In this document: piece by piece, positions 11,351 to 23,403 of the stretch | Position numbering within the stretch: the first letter of the stretch is position 1 | Layout: each line of letters begins with the position of its first letter | The notes under the pieces: generated by a model | Databases searched by the model: none | What the model saw: only the letters and a program-made list of their open reading frames with translations | Told to the model about the DNA's origin: nothing | NCBI GenBank assembly: GCA_029532415.1 | Contig: JAQOTA010000054.1 | Span: forward strand, 1,798,001-1,862,000 | DNA length: 64,000 nucleotides | Source of the DNA: Marasmius tenuissimus | Lineage: Eukaryota; Basidiomycota; Agaricomycetes; Agaricales; Marasmiaceae | Reading direction: 5' to 3' | Program-made: the position numbers and the translations under genes

Positions 11351-13170
11351 ATGCCCACAGTATCACCAACACCGAACCATGGGCCGGCAATCACCCGTCT
11401 TCCGCATGAAATTCTATCAATCATCTTCACCTTCGCTGCCTCACTCAGCCGCACCAATGACACCTTTCTCCTTAAATCAGGCGCTGGCGATAACTCGAAA
11501 CCTATCAAGTACGATCCCCAGAACCAGGTATCCATCTCACACGTGTGTCACCGATGGCGTTGTGTCGCCCTCGAAACGCCGTACCTATGGAATACCCTCC
11601 ACTTCGAGACGTACGCGGATGTGATGAGAGGAAGGGTGTTTTTCGAGAGATTGCTGGAGAATACGATGATGGATATCTTGATCCTGACCGTTTCCGAAGA
11701 CGAGTACGAGTACGCGAGAGAGGAAGGGCAGTACCTGTTATGGAGAGAGGAGATGGATGAGGTCTTCGCGATGTTGGCCCCGAAAACGTCGTGTTGGAGG
11801 TCATTACATCTGCAGGTCAGGGATGGGACGTGCAAGGCCATCGCACGCAAGTACATTGGGACTCAGAACGGCGTCGTATGCGGGCCTGCGCCTAACCTGG
11901 AGACATGGCAACTTTATCATTTCGAAAAATTCGAGACTCAGGGTGAATTACATGAGGCCACGGTGAGTGTTCGTCAGCTATGAAGATCTCTTTTCACTCA
12001 TTACTTCCCCAGTATCGACAACCAGTAACCTGTTTCGCCGATAGCATCCCCAAACTCAAACATCTCAGTCTTATCGGTGTTAACCTTCCGTGGAGCCTGC
12101 CGGAGCACAGCCCATACCTACAAGGACTTCACAGTCTCGAGTTGTGTTTACACCTGAACAACGTCCGTCCTCTATACGAGCACTGGAAAAACATGCTCAC
12201 GCGTTCACCCGATCTACGAACATTGCTCCTGCACTACTCTGGCCCTAAAGTCATCGAAAACTCACACTGGCCGGTCGACGCGATCTCTCTATCCAAATTG
12301 GAAGCCCTAGGCCTGGTCGACCTCGAGCCTGACTATCTCGAAGCGATAACGGATCGTATCGAGGTTCCGAACGTCAAGAAGCTGGAGATCGACCTCAGGG
12401 ACACTGAGGACGAGACTGTCGTTTACGATCCTTGGTTGCGCAGCATCTCGACGCCTGGTTCCCTGAAATTCCAAAGCTTGGTGTCGTTAACGATTACGGC
12501 GCTGCATTGTGGAGACCCGGATACATCCTTGAGGATGTTCTTGGGAACATTGCCCAGGTTGAGAGAGTTGGAGATGAAGCACGGAGTTTGGTTGAGCGTG
12601 TGGGGCTTTTTCGTTGAGGATCTTAGGTGGAGGGATGGTGTACCGATTATGGAGGTCGAGGCGGCGTCGTCGAGTTCGAGGTTTTTACTTCCCGACTTGG
12701 AGGTGTTGAAGGTGATGGGAATGAGGATTGCAGAAAGGAAGGCGAATGTCAAGCTGGTTTTGAGGTTGAGAGAACGTGAGGGTGTTGAGGGTGGTGGCGG
12801 TGGGAGGCAGCAGACTCCCGGGCCGCCTCCTGTCGTGGATGAGGACCAGTTCTTCACGATTGTGGGGACACTGCCGGTTCATGTCAAGCCTCCGAAGGGG
12901 ACGATACCGGATCTAAGCGAAAGGAACAGGCAGACTCAGGTCCTCAAGAAGCTGGTCGGCCTCAAAGCGGAGGAGGAAGAACACAGGGAGGAAGACGAGA
13001 TTGGCACGAATTGGAAGGTCTACGCCGACATTGAGGACGAGGACGCCGACGAGGATGATGAAGATGACGAGGATATTCTCGACGAGGATGTCGTTGATGG
13101 TCAGCTCGGAGAAGCTTACGACGACGATGAACCAGTCGACTATAGCGACGACGACGACGAGGAGGACTAA
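11351..13170 (+). CDS. F-box protein 1 with acidic C-terminal tail, 589 aa
   Basis: Two exons (11351-11962 and 12013-13170) join in phase 0 around a 50-base intron. The N-terminal F-box reads ITRLPHEILSIIFTFAASL, followed by an insert of about 28 residues and then HVCHRWRCVALETPYLWNTL, the typical agaric F-box end. The middle part is leucine-rich and LRR-like (KLKHLSLIGVNLPW, LHSLELCLHL, LGLVDLEPDYLE). The last ~75 residues are strongly acidic (runs of D and E). F-box proteins generally link a substrate to SKP1-cullin ubiquitin ligases; the substrate is unknown. It is the most diverged of the three copies in this array, yet its frame is intact, suggesting it is functional. Confidence 0.85.
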
Positions 13171-14370
13171 TAGGTGAGTCGGTTACCTCCCGTTACATTC
13201 CTGGCTCATTCTGTTCGTAAAGTAGAAAAACAATACTCATTGCATGGGATTCAGACTCAGGTCGTTTTCATTCGATGAGGATGCCTACTCGTCAGACGAT
13301 GAATCTGCCCCGACTCCTTTCTAAGTTCTATGAGTTACGACCATGGCCTCATTGACTATCCCGGGGTCGCTCACTCCCAAGGCATGTGATTTGTAACTTG
13401 GACGCCACTCTTCCCCCGAAACCGGCGTTTAGTACGTGGACCATGCCGTGCAATAAATCCTTCCTTTCTTCCCCTCGAAAGCAGACCGAGGTACGATAGA
13501 AATAGGATTCACATGCACGGAAGCCAAGGTCACCGGCCACTATTTTTGGTCAGGGAATCGACGAATGAGTCATGTCCACTGCTGGAGACCTTCGACTCTT
13601 GCGTCCGAGGGAGCTCGAGGGGTTCAGAACGCAACTACAATGTCTCCGAATCCCAAACGTAGAGTGGGGCCCGAGGCCCGAGTGGTGTAACTGGTTGCTT
13701 GGTATTAGGGTATCGGTCCCATATGGTACCCGAGTAAAGCTCGTAGTTTATGAGCCCCTCAATGATAAAACTCCATTCAATTTCCTATCGAATGACAATT
13801 GGCTCACTGACAACCGAAGAGCCAGCGGTCCATCGACGATGGGAAGCGCGTCTCGGCTGTGACGTCCTGGTCTTCAACGTAGGGCACCATCGAGGATTTG
13901 GGACATGAATGATAAGCTGATTCGAACCTGGGCAAATGCCGCCGGATCAGAAGGCTAAACGGATCCTTCGCAGTGGCTGTACCGGTTGACACTCTTACAA
14001 CATTGACCACCACTGCCGACGCCAGGCCAACCCAGGTTAAGGACGCTTCGATCCCAAACACCCAGATTTATGGATGTATTCAGTACTTCTGCTTCCCGTG
14101 TGTAAGTATCCCTTGGCTCACGGTTTCAGGGAAAAGGCTATAGTATCTTGTCAGCCTCAATCCACGAGATCGGGCTCTTCCTCGAGCTCGTCTCTTCCTG
14201 CATGCAATCGCTCTCTTTGCAACTGGGCTATTTGCTCATAGTGTTCAACTGGTAACACGCTCTCTCGAAGCTGCATTGAACGAACGCGCTCGGGACGGAC
14301 CTCAAATGTTTGCATGCTGAATATGACAGTTAACTGAACAGGAACATCCCACCGGTACCCCGGTACCAAC
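13171..14370. other. Intergenic DNA after F-box gene 1
   Basis: No gene is seen. Immediately after the TAA an intron-like GTGAGT occurs at the position of the 3'-UTR introns of the other F-box copies. A short frame encoding an acidic serine-rich peptide near 13270-13325 may be a relic of an older C-terminus. Confidence 0.4.
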
Positions 14371-17300
14371 ATCCTCCTGTTCGTACAGTTCGCCGTGTTC
14401 AGGAATCAGTAGTGCCTTGAACGATGGATCCCCAAGTTCGAGGGAAACTCAATATTGTGAGTCACCTTTCATCGTACTTGGTACCATTCTCCGTCTGATG
14501 ATCCTGCCACTATAATTCCAAGGATCGACGAGGACCCGGATAGCGGAGTGCTTATTCATTATATTCTGCTCTGTTGTGCCAACCGGTGTCACGCTCGGAT
14601 TTCTCCCATAGTCGACGTCGACGCGACTGTTTATCAAGATGATCACCGATGAGTCAAAACCGATACAACCCGTCCCTGCTGGTGCTAAATAGTGGGGCTC
14701 ATGCGGACCAGTGACCAGGACGTGCTCCGTCCGTTTCAGAACAATGATATGCATGCCAGGGACTCCATTCGTCAGTCAAAGATTCATTGCTCTGCTCAAC
14801 ATCTAATCAACATTGGATCCAATAGACGACTCGAATGGAAGGCGATGATGTTAATGTTACCGGTGGTAACTTCTATCGGTACTTCAGTTTTTCGCCACGG
14901 TGTTTTTAGCGACTCATAACAATCATTTTTACCCAGGGACCTTAGAATCTTTGGGGCTTCGTTACTCTGATGTCTGTGAAAGTCGGATCCGGGACTCGTT
15001 GCTGGTTACTGGATATTTGGGACGCCATGTGACACCCGAGCTTACTCAACTACTACTCAGTTCACCGGTGAATGGCATGTCTCAACTTCCCAACTACCCT
15101 ATCTATCTCAAGTTACAAAGTTTAGTGCCACCGTTTACTCGGGACGGGACGGGATCATCGAACGAGAAAACAGAAGCAGATTCCATCATACTCGACTTCC
15201 CATGTCAGTACGAATTTAGACGTTCCCGATGGCATCCTCTGACTACCGTCCCCGCAGGCCGGAGCGCGTGTGCGTCAGTACCCTTAGGGCACACCAAGCT
15301 TTCAGTCCAACGGTGAAAACCAACCCTGTTGACTCGGCCATTCGATTCACCGGCGTATCGCTGTGTGTTTCATACCCTCATGGCCACCTTTACTACTCGC
15401 CAGGACCAGCAAGGCCTAGTTGTTTAACGTTGGAAGTTCACAAAACGGGACGGGACGACATCATCAAACGAGAAAGACAGAAACAGACGTGGATCCCCCC
15501 ATAGACTGTCCTCAACCCCCATTCGCATGTCACGACGAATTCAGACCTTCCCCGTGCCACCTTTCAGCGCGAGGAACAGTCTGTGATGGGTAAGTATGGA
15601 TTTCTACGAGTACGCTCTGCCACATTCTTGTTCCTCCGATCAATCTTATGAACTTGGTCCAAGGCCCCAATTGTGAGTTCTTCTGATGATGTCGGCTTGA
15701 CGTCCCCACCTTTACCAAAGAACTGCAAGTTATTACTAGTAGCAACACTCCCCCTAATCACCTCGGCCTCCCGGTTGAGTTGATCCTTGAATCAGGATTC
15801 GGTACTCAAATACTTAGGACTGGCCGTTCAATCCGCGTCGAGCTATTCAAAGAAGCTTGGGCGGGACGCCTGGGATTGGAGGCGCCGACCGTGTTCACGT
15901 TCGATGGGATATGGATATGGCCAGCCGCCGAATCGATCTTCTTCCTGCTTTCCTACGACACTAGGGCGAAAGAGGAGTGGGAAGCTCGCCTCACCCCATC
16001 AGACGGGATCGTCGACTTCAACTCCGTTACTCACCCATTGGTAGGGACGTACTTAAGTTACAAATTATGATACGTTCCGGACTCCCACCCTCGCATTTGA
16101 CCTTTTCTGGTTACCCTCAGTCCTTGAAGCTCAAGTTCTAATTAGCCAAGAACACGATCTGCTTAATGCTTCACAAATACAATGTCGAGTCCGTCCCGAT
16201 CTCTAGTATGGAGCATAAATAGAAAGTACCCCCCAAGGTCTTCATTTCTCCACGAGTCTTCCCGCTTTTGAACTCGTTGTTGGATCTCCCTATCGACTCT
16301 TGACGCAAATGCTTGGTCTCGCAGGTTCTGCCGCGACTCGAGGCCTCAGGTTTGTCGGCTGACGTCGACTGTGGCAAAGCGTTTCACTGAGTAGGTACGC
16401 CTTGAGGTAGGCTTGACTAATGCTACTTACTAGATAGTAGACATCGTATGTAGGTAAGGCTTCGCCACAAATTACTTACCTGCTCCCGTTCCGCTCATTC
16501 AACTCCTCCCCGCCGGTGCTTGAACTTCGACGTCGGCCTCAATATAGGTGTACTTGTGTTGCGAGGGGCGACGACGACGGAGGCTTTCATCCGAGACCCT
16601 GCTCATTTCAGAGCCAATCCTTCGTATATCACTATCAGTATTCATTTGGACTTGCAACGTCTTAATGCCCCCGACAAGCAGATCTATAAATCTGAGCCGT
16701 GTTGATGCACCTTATCAGCGGGAGAGCGCCCTGCCGCAGCTGCGAAAAATCTAAAATGAGCCAGAACCATTGCAAAATGAAAAAACTCCCACCGGAGTCG
16801 AGCTCTCTAAGTCCTGACCTTCGGACCTTGTGAGCAAAACGGCCCATTTCAGGGAAAGCGGAGAAGTTCAATGGATTGGACACGACAGAGAAGCGACGAG
16901 CGCGAGAGACATATGATCAGTGTTATAACGGTGTCAGGATTGAGACTGCGTGAGGAACGTTGAATTGTTAGGCCTATATATGGAAAAGTGACGTTCTTTG
17001 CCGACGATGAGAGTACCACGGAGGACTCGATGAGTCGGTGGCGAGGGGCGGGGTGGCAATGCAGCTGAGGGACGCTGTGGCAATGAAAAGGAACGTACCA
17101 GTGACATATGGTATTGGTCGACGTCGCCAGTCGAGGGGGGCCACAATGACAGTCAGAAGATATCGATATCATATATTCCTCTGAACAGGCTCGGAACACA
17201 ACCCTTGAATCGTGTAAGTGGCGAATATGACCGTGGAAGGCAAGTAATAATGATTGCTCTTACGGGAATGTCAATTCCGTCCCAGAATACACCAACACCA

Positions 17301-17609
17301 ATCAGGACTTTTGAGCATGACGAGAGACGAGGTTTGTCGGGGAGCTCAGGAGTAGATCGACCTTACTAAATGACGGCCTGAATATTTGGTGTGTATGAGC
17401 ACTGGTTCTGAGTCAATTATAGGTTAGCAGGAGGTGATCAACAAACAATGGTTCTGAACATTGAATATCGAACTATCGGATTAGATCTTCATAACGGAGG
17501 CTTAAGATCGGCTGGGGTGAGACGAAAAAGATGAATCGTCGGCGATAGGAGGGCCCTGACAGTGAGGCGTAATAAGGGGTGTTCCTCCGACATGGTCGAG
17601 CCGCCACAA

Positions 17610-17616
17610 TATATAA
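17610..17616 (+). promoter_or_regulatory. TATA box of F-box gene 2
   Basis: TATATAA lies 83 bases before the ATG, in the context TATATAAACTCGAGCAAAG shared with F-box copy 3. Confidence 0.65.
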
Positions 17617-17698
17617 ACTCGAGCAAAGCTCTTCTTGTTCGCACTCTGCCTGCCTTTCACCCTAGCACTCACCAGGTGGCATTATCCCTCCCAATCCA

Positions 17699-19586
17699 AT
17701 GCTTACAGTAACCCAGCACCTCATCCAGCACCCCAGGCTTGATCAAAAGCTGTATGTAAATCACCTCGGGCCGTCCCCGCCTATTTGCCGCCTCCCACAG
17801 GAAATCCTGTCCATCATCTTCACCTTCACCGCTTCCCTCAACCGCACCGATGACACTTTCCTTCTCAAATCTGGCGCTGGCGAAAACTCGAAACCTATCA
17901 AGTACGATCCTCAGAACCAGATAGCCATCTCACACGTATGTCGACAATGGCGTCGCCTCGCCCTCGCCCTGCCTAACCTATGGAACACCCTCCAATTCGA
18001 GACCTATTCCGACATACAGCGAGGAAGGGTGTTTTGTGAACGACTGATACGGAATACGATGGTGGATATCTTGATCTTGACGGTGTCAAAGGAGGAGTAC
18101 GAGAATGCGAGGGAGAGAGGGCAGTACTTGTTGTGGACACAGGAGATGCATGAAATCTTCTTGACGCTGGCGCCTCACACATGGCGTTTCAGGTCTTTTC
18201 ATCTGCAGGTCCACGATGGACACTGTAAAGCCGTTGCACGCCATTACATCGGAACCAAGGACGGGAAGATATTTGGGCCTGCGCCTAATCTGGAGACCTG
18301 GCAGCTTTATCATTTCGAGAATTTCAGGAATGTGGGTGATTTGCATGAGGCTACGGTGAGTGTCTATCAGTCCTTTTTCTCACGTCTTCTTACACACTCT
18401 CTTCCATTCTTAGGTCCGCAAACCAGTGAAGTGCTTCGAAGACCAGATTCCCAAACTGAAAAATCTGAGTCTCATCGGCGTCAACCTCCCCTGGAATAGC
18501 CCGTACCTCCAAAATCTCCACAGTCTCGAACTTGCTCTGCACACGAATGACATCCGACCAGGCTACGAACATTGGTACAATATGCTCTCCCGCTCACCCG
18601 ACCTACGAACATTATTCCTCCATTACTCTGGTCCTCAATTCTCGGCAGGGGTCAAGTGGCCAGTTGCCGTAGTCACTCTACCCAAGTTGGAGACCTTGGG
18701 CTTGGTGGATTTGGAACCTGACCATCTCGAAGCGACAACGTCCCGAATCGACACTCCGAATATCAAGAAGCTCGAGATTGAGCTCGGGGACGCTGAGGAC
18801 GACACGGTGGCTTATGATGTTTGGCTTCGCAGCATCTCGACGCCCGGCTCCCCCAAGTTCCAGAGCCTAGTGTCGTTGACCATCACGGCGTTGCAGTGCA
18901 GTGATTCCAACACGTTGAAGATGTTCCTGCGGACACTGCGGAGGCTGAGAGAGTTGGAGATGAAATATGAAGTTTGGTCGAGTGTGTGGAGGATGTTCGT
19001 TGTTGACCTCGAGTGGACGGAGAGCATGACGGAGGGAGGTGTTACGCAGGTGGCGGCGCCGGCTTCCTCCTCTTCCTCGTCATCCCCACCGCTTTTGCTA
19101 CCGAAATTGGAGGTGGTGAAAGTAAGGGATGCGATGATAGCGGATCGGACGGCAGATGTCAAGCTGATTGTGAGGTCAAGGAAGCGCTCGGGTGCTGGGG
19201 GGAAGCAACAAAGTCCGGGACCTTGTGTTGTGGATGAGGATCGGTCGTTTGCGATTGTGGGTACGCTACCGGTCCATGTCAAACCTCCAAAAGGGACGAC
19301 ATCGGACTCGAGCGAGAGGAACAGGCAAACTCAGGTTCTCAGGAGGCTGGTAAGGCTCATAGAAGAGGGCCAAAGAGAAGAAGAGGAATACATGGAAGGA
19401 GAAGAGAAGTACGGGGGAGAAGAGGAGTATGGCGCAGAAGAAGGCGAGTACAGCCGAGAAGAGGATGATCATGGAGAGGAGGATGAGACAAGCTGGAAGG
19501 TCTGTGTGGACATTACAATTGAGGCCATTAGGGAGGAAGTGTATGAGGATGAATACAGCGACGACGAGGACGAGGAGGAAGAATGA
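17699..19586 (+). CDS. F-box protein 2 with acidic C-terminal tail, 609 aa
   Basis: Exons 17699-18355 and 18414-19586 join in phase 0 around a 58-base intron. The F-box (ICRLPQEILSIIFTFTASL .. HVCRQWRRLALALPNLWNTL) starts near residue 29. It is followed by LRR-like repeats (LKNLSLIGVNLPW, LQNLHSLELAL, LGLVDLEPDHLE), a serine-rich linker (SSSSSSPPLLLP) and a long glutamate-rich tail. Three bases after the TGA a GTGAGT begins a probable 3'-UTR intron ending at GTGCAG near 19647, conserved in copy 3. This is the best-preserved member of the duplicated pair and the likely functional one. Substrate and pathway are unknown; the SCF adaptor role is inferred from the F-box. Confidence 0.88.
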
Positions 19587-20050
19587 CAGGTGAGTTGATT
19601 GCCTCTTCTCATATCACTGGCGGTGACTTACCCTTTCTTCGTGCAGTTCCAGTGGAAAAACTTGTACATAACATATGTATTCGACCTGCCGTTGCCGCAC
19701 ATATGTAAAAACGACATACACCCTTGGAGTCTTAAAGTCTTAAGGGCTCGTTTTCCGGTTTCAATAAGTACAGTACCTAATATCCCGTACATATCTAGGA
19801 CGTGTAGGAGTAATTACAAGTGTTGGTTTGCTACTGTGGCCTGCTTCACCTGACACCGATGCAAGTAAATGTCGAGATCAAGAACGCTTGAGCGCTTGAG
19901 CCTTGGGCGCTTGGATATCTGTTCGGCCATCTCCGATCTCTCCCAATCACCCTTTCCATTTCCATCCTGCTTTGAACCACCATCCCTGATCTCACATTCG
20001 ATTCCTTGTTCTTGCTATCTTCTCTTCCTCTAACGCTTTTTAACGAAGAT

Positions 20051-20185
20051 CATGTCCTGGCAAGGTGAGTAGACATCATCGCGCTCTCGATCCTTTTGCT
20101 GATGATCTCGATTTGTTTCACTATCTCTGCTTTCTATCTTGACAAACCAATCGACAATCGACATCTTTCATTGAAACCCTGGAAT
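20051..20185 (+). pseudogene. Profilin 5' fragment (promoter, exon 1, part of intron 1)
   Basis: The bases ATGTCCTGGCAAG followed by GTGAGTAGACATC match exon 1 and the donor of the intact profilin gene at 25744, and the upstream leader is also near-identical. The match ends inside intron 1, where the next repeat unit starts. The remnant therefore encodes only four codons and no profilin. Confidence 0.85.
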
Positions 20186-23100
20186 CTTGCACAACTCCTG
20201 TTCGTACCGTTCGCCGCGTTCAGGAATCAGTAGTGCCTCGAGCGACGGCTCCCCGAATTTGAGGAAACTTAATACCGTGAGTCACTCATCATCGTATTTG
20301 CCATTCTCCGTCCGATAATTGGGTACCAGAACTCTAAGGATCGACGAGGACCTGGGGAGCCTATTCATCATATTCTGTTCTATTTTACCAACCGCTATCA
20401 CGGTCAAACTTCACCCATAGTCGACATCGATGCGACTGTTCATCAAGATGATCACCAATGAGTCAAAACCAGTACAAATCGTCCCTGCTGGTGCTTACTA
20501 GTGGGACCTATCCAGACCAGTGACTAGGATATGTTCTGTCCGCTTCAGAACAGTGGTTGGATGCCAGGGACTCCATTTGTCGGACAAGGATTCATTGCTA
20601 AATGTTCAGTCAACATAGGACCTAACAGACGACTCGAATGGAAGACGGCGATGTTGGTTATACCGGTGGAAACCTCTATTGGTGCTACATTTGTCGCTCC
20701 GGTAGTTTTTCACGACTCATGATAATCACTTTTTCAGGGACCTTGGAATATTTGTGGCGTCGCAACTCTGATGTCTGCGAAATCCGAATCCGAGACTGGC
20801 TGCTCTACTGGGCATTTGGGACGCCATGCGACACCCGTGTTTACTCGACTATTCAGTTAGCCGGCGCATAGCGTATCCCTGACTAACCTCCCTATCCCCA
20901 GTTCAAAGCTCTGTGACACTGTTTACTCGGGACGGGACGGCAGCCTCATCGAACGAGAAAACGGAAGCAGATCTCGTCTCGGTACTCGACATATCATAGC
21001 AGTAAAAAATTTGAACTTCCCCGTGGCACCTTCTTACTACCGCAGACTGGGGCGTGTGTGCGCCAGTGCCCTTGATGTGCACACAAGTTTTCGACCCAAC
21101 GGTGAAAACCAACCCTGCCGACTCGACCATTCGACCCGCTGGCGTACCATGCGACCCGTACCCCCATGGCCACTGCCGTTTCTCGCAGGGACTGGCAAAG
21201 CTTGGTTGTTCAACGTTGGAGGTTTACAACGCGGGACGAGATGCGACATCATTCAAACGAGAAGCACAGACACTTCAGACACAGTTCTCGTCTTAGTATG
21301 TCTTGAACCCCCATTCAATCATAACCGGCGACTTTGGGCCTTTCCCGTGGCACCTCTCAGCGCGAAGAACGGTCTATGAAGGGTACGTATGCATTTCCGC
21401 AAGTATGCCCTGCCACATTCTTGCTCCTCTGATCAGCCACATGAACTTTTCCCCACGCAGAACAAGGCCGCAACTGCGGGTTCTTTTGATGGTGTTGGCT
21501 TGACTCCGCCTTTAACAAAAAACTGCGAGTTATTACTAGTAGCAACACCCAGGCCTAGTTAATTCTAGATCTTGAATCAGGTTTCGGTATTCAGATAGGA
21601 CTGATCATCTAATCCGTGTCCAGCTATTCGAAGAAGCTTGGGCGGGACGCCTGGGATTGGATGCGCCCACCGTCTCCACTTTCGATGGGATACGCATGTA
21701 GCCAACTACAGGACCGATCTTGACTTTCTACGCATTCAAGGGTCTACAGGAGGGAAGTAAGAAGCTCGCCTTACCCGACTGTTATCGGTATTAGATGGGA
21801 CCCTCGACTTCAGCTCCGCCATGTACTTGTACATCACTCTACTTAGGGACGTACATACTACGGTACAGACGTTCCGTCGCATTTGACCTTTTCTGGCCCC
21901 CCTCGGGCCTCAAGCCTTCAAGCTTCAAGCCCAAGTTCGAATTAGCCAAGAACAGGACCTGCTTGTTGCTTCCCGAATACATGATCGTGTCCACCCCGAT
22001 CTCTACTAAGTACATATACATAGTATTAGTATGGAGAATCATAAATAGAAAGCACCCTCGGAAAGTCTCATGGTCGCACAGTCTTCCACGAGTCTTCCCG
22101 CTCCCGAACTCGTTGCTGAATCGCTTTGGCTCTCAATGCAGATGCTTGCTTCTGCCGCGACTCGGGCCTCAGGTTTGTCGGCTGACGTCAACTGTGGCGA
22201 AACGCTTTACTGAGCAGGTAGGATTGACTAAAGTCACTTACTAGACCCTGGTAAGCATCGTAAGTAGGCAAGGGTCCGCCGCAAATTACTTACCTACTGC
22301 TCCGTACTCTCGTTCCGCCAATTCAACTCCTCGCCAACGCTTTGACTTTAACGTCGGTCTCAATAGAGGTCTACCTGTGCTGCGAGGGACGACGAGCCCT
22401 TTCTTCAGTGAGCCCTGCTCATTTCAGAGCCAATCCTTTAACGTTTATCACTATCGGTATTCATTTGGACTCGCAACGTCCTCATACCCCCGTTAAGCAG
22501 ATCTGCGAATCGGAGCCCTTGTTGATGTACCTTACTAGCGGGAGAGCGCCTTGCTGTAACTGCCAAGACCCAAAATAAACCCGGAACGAATGCGATTAAT
22601 GAAAAAACTCTTACTGAACGACGAGTACCTCTGTCTGGCCTTCGAACCTTGTGGACAAAATGGTTCATCTCAGGGAAAGCGGAGAAGCTCAATGGCACAG
22701 TGGATAGAGAAGCGACGATACAGCTGAGGGACGCTGTGGCAATGAAAAATTCGTACCAGTAACATACGTCGCCAATCGAGGGGCCCGGGAGCCGCAATAT
22801 CAATTTGAATCAGAAGAGATCTCAGATACCACATAAGTCCTCTGAGCAGGCGCCGGCCTTGAGCTTGAATGCAACCCTTGAACCTCGCAAGTAGCGAAGC
22901 TGCGAATATGACCGTGGAAGACAAGTAATAATGAAACTCAAAAGTTGCTCCTCCGGTAATATGTCAATTCCTTCTCCGAATACAGCACCAATCAGGACTC
23001 TCGAACATGGCGAGATGCGAGGTTCCGACGTCAGCGAGCTCAGCACTCAGGAGTAGCTCGACCTTACTAAATGACAGCCTGAATCCTTGGTATGTATACT

Positions 23101-23342
23101 GAGCACTGGTTCCGAGTCAGTTATGGGATAGCACGAGATGTGATCAGCAAACCAACAGCAAACAATGGTTCTGAACATTGTATATTGAACTATTGGAGCA
23201 GATCTCCATAACGGAGGCTGAAGATCCGAGGCTGGGGTGGGATAGAAAAGTCAACGACTCGTCGGCGGTAGGAGGGTCCTGACACTGACGGTGAGGTGTA
23301 AGGTGTTGCTATCCGACATGCTCGAGCCGCCTCAAAATCACT

Positions 23343-23349
23343 TATATAA
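23343..23349 (+). promoter_or_regulatory. TATA box of F-box pseudogene 3
   Basis: TATATAA sits about 55 bases before the ATG in the same context as in copy 2. The leader is shorter by a deletion. Confidence 0.55.
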
Positions 23350-23403
23350 ACTCGAGCAAAGCCTTTCTTGTTCTCGCCAAGTAACACTGTTCCCCCCTAT
23401 CCA

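Larger units (their letters stand above)
14371..20185 (+). repeat. Tandem unit 1 (F-box gene 2 plus profilin 5' end)
   Basis: The sequence starting at about 14371 (CTCCTGTTCGTAC..TTCGCCG) recurs at about 20186. Similarity continues through F-box gene 2 and its 3' flank into the promoter, first exon and start of intron 1 of profilin. It then stops at about 20185, where unit 2 begins. The unit is about 5.8 kb. The upstream half has no gene and contains an internal direct repeat: about 15128-15290 and 15430-15600 share CGGGACGGGACG, ATCATC.AACGAGAAA and TTCAGACCTTCCC-like words. Confidence 0.85.

Noticed and set aside
13900..13990. Minus-strand GGTTCGAATC resembling a tRNA B-box
   Set aside because: No matching A-box at the right distance, and the T-stem does not pair.
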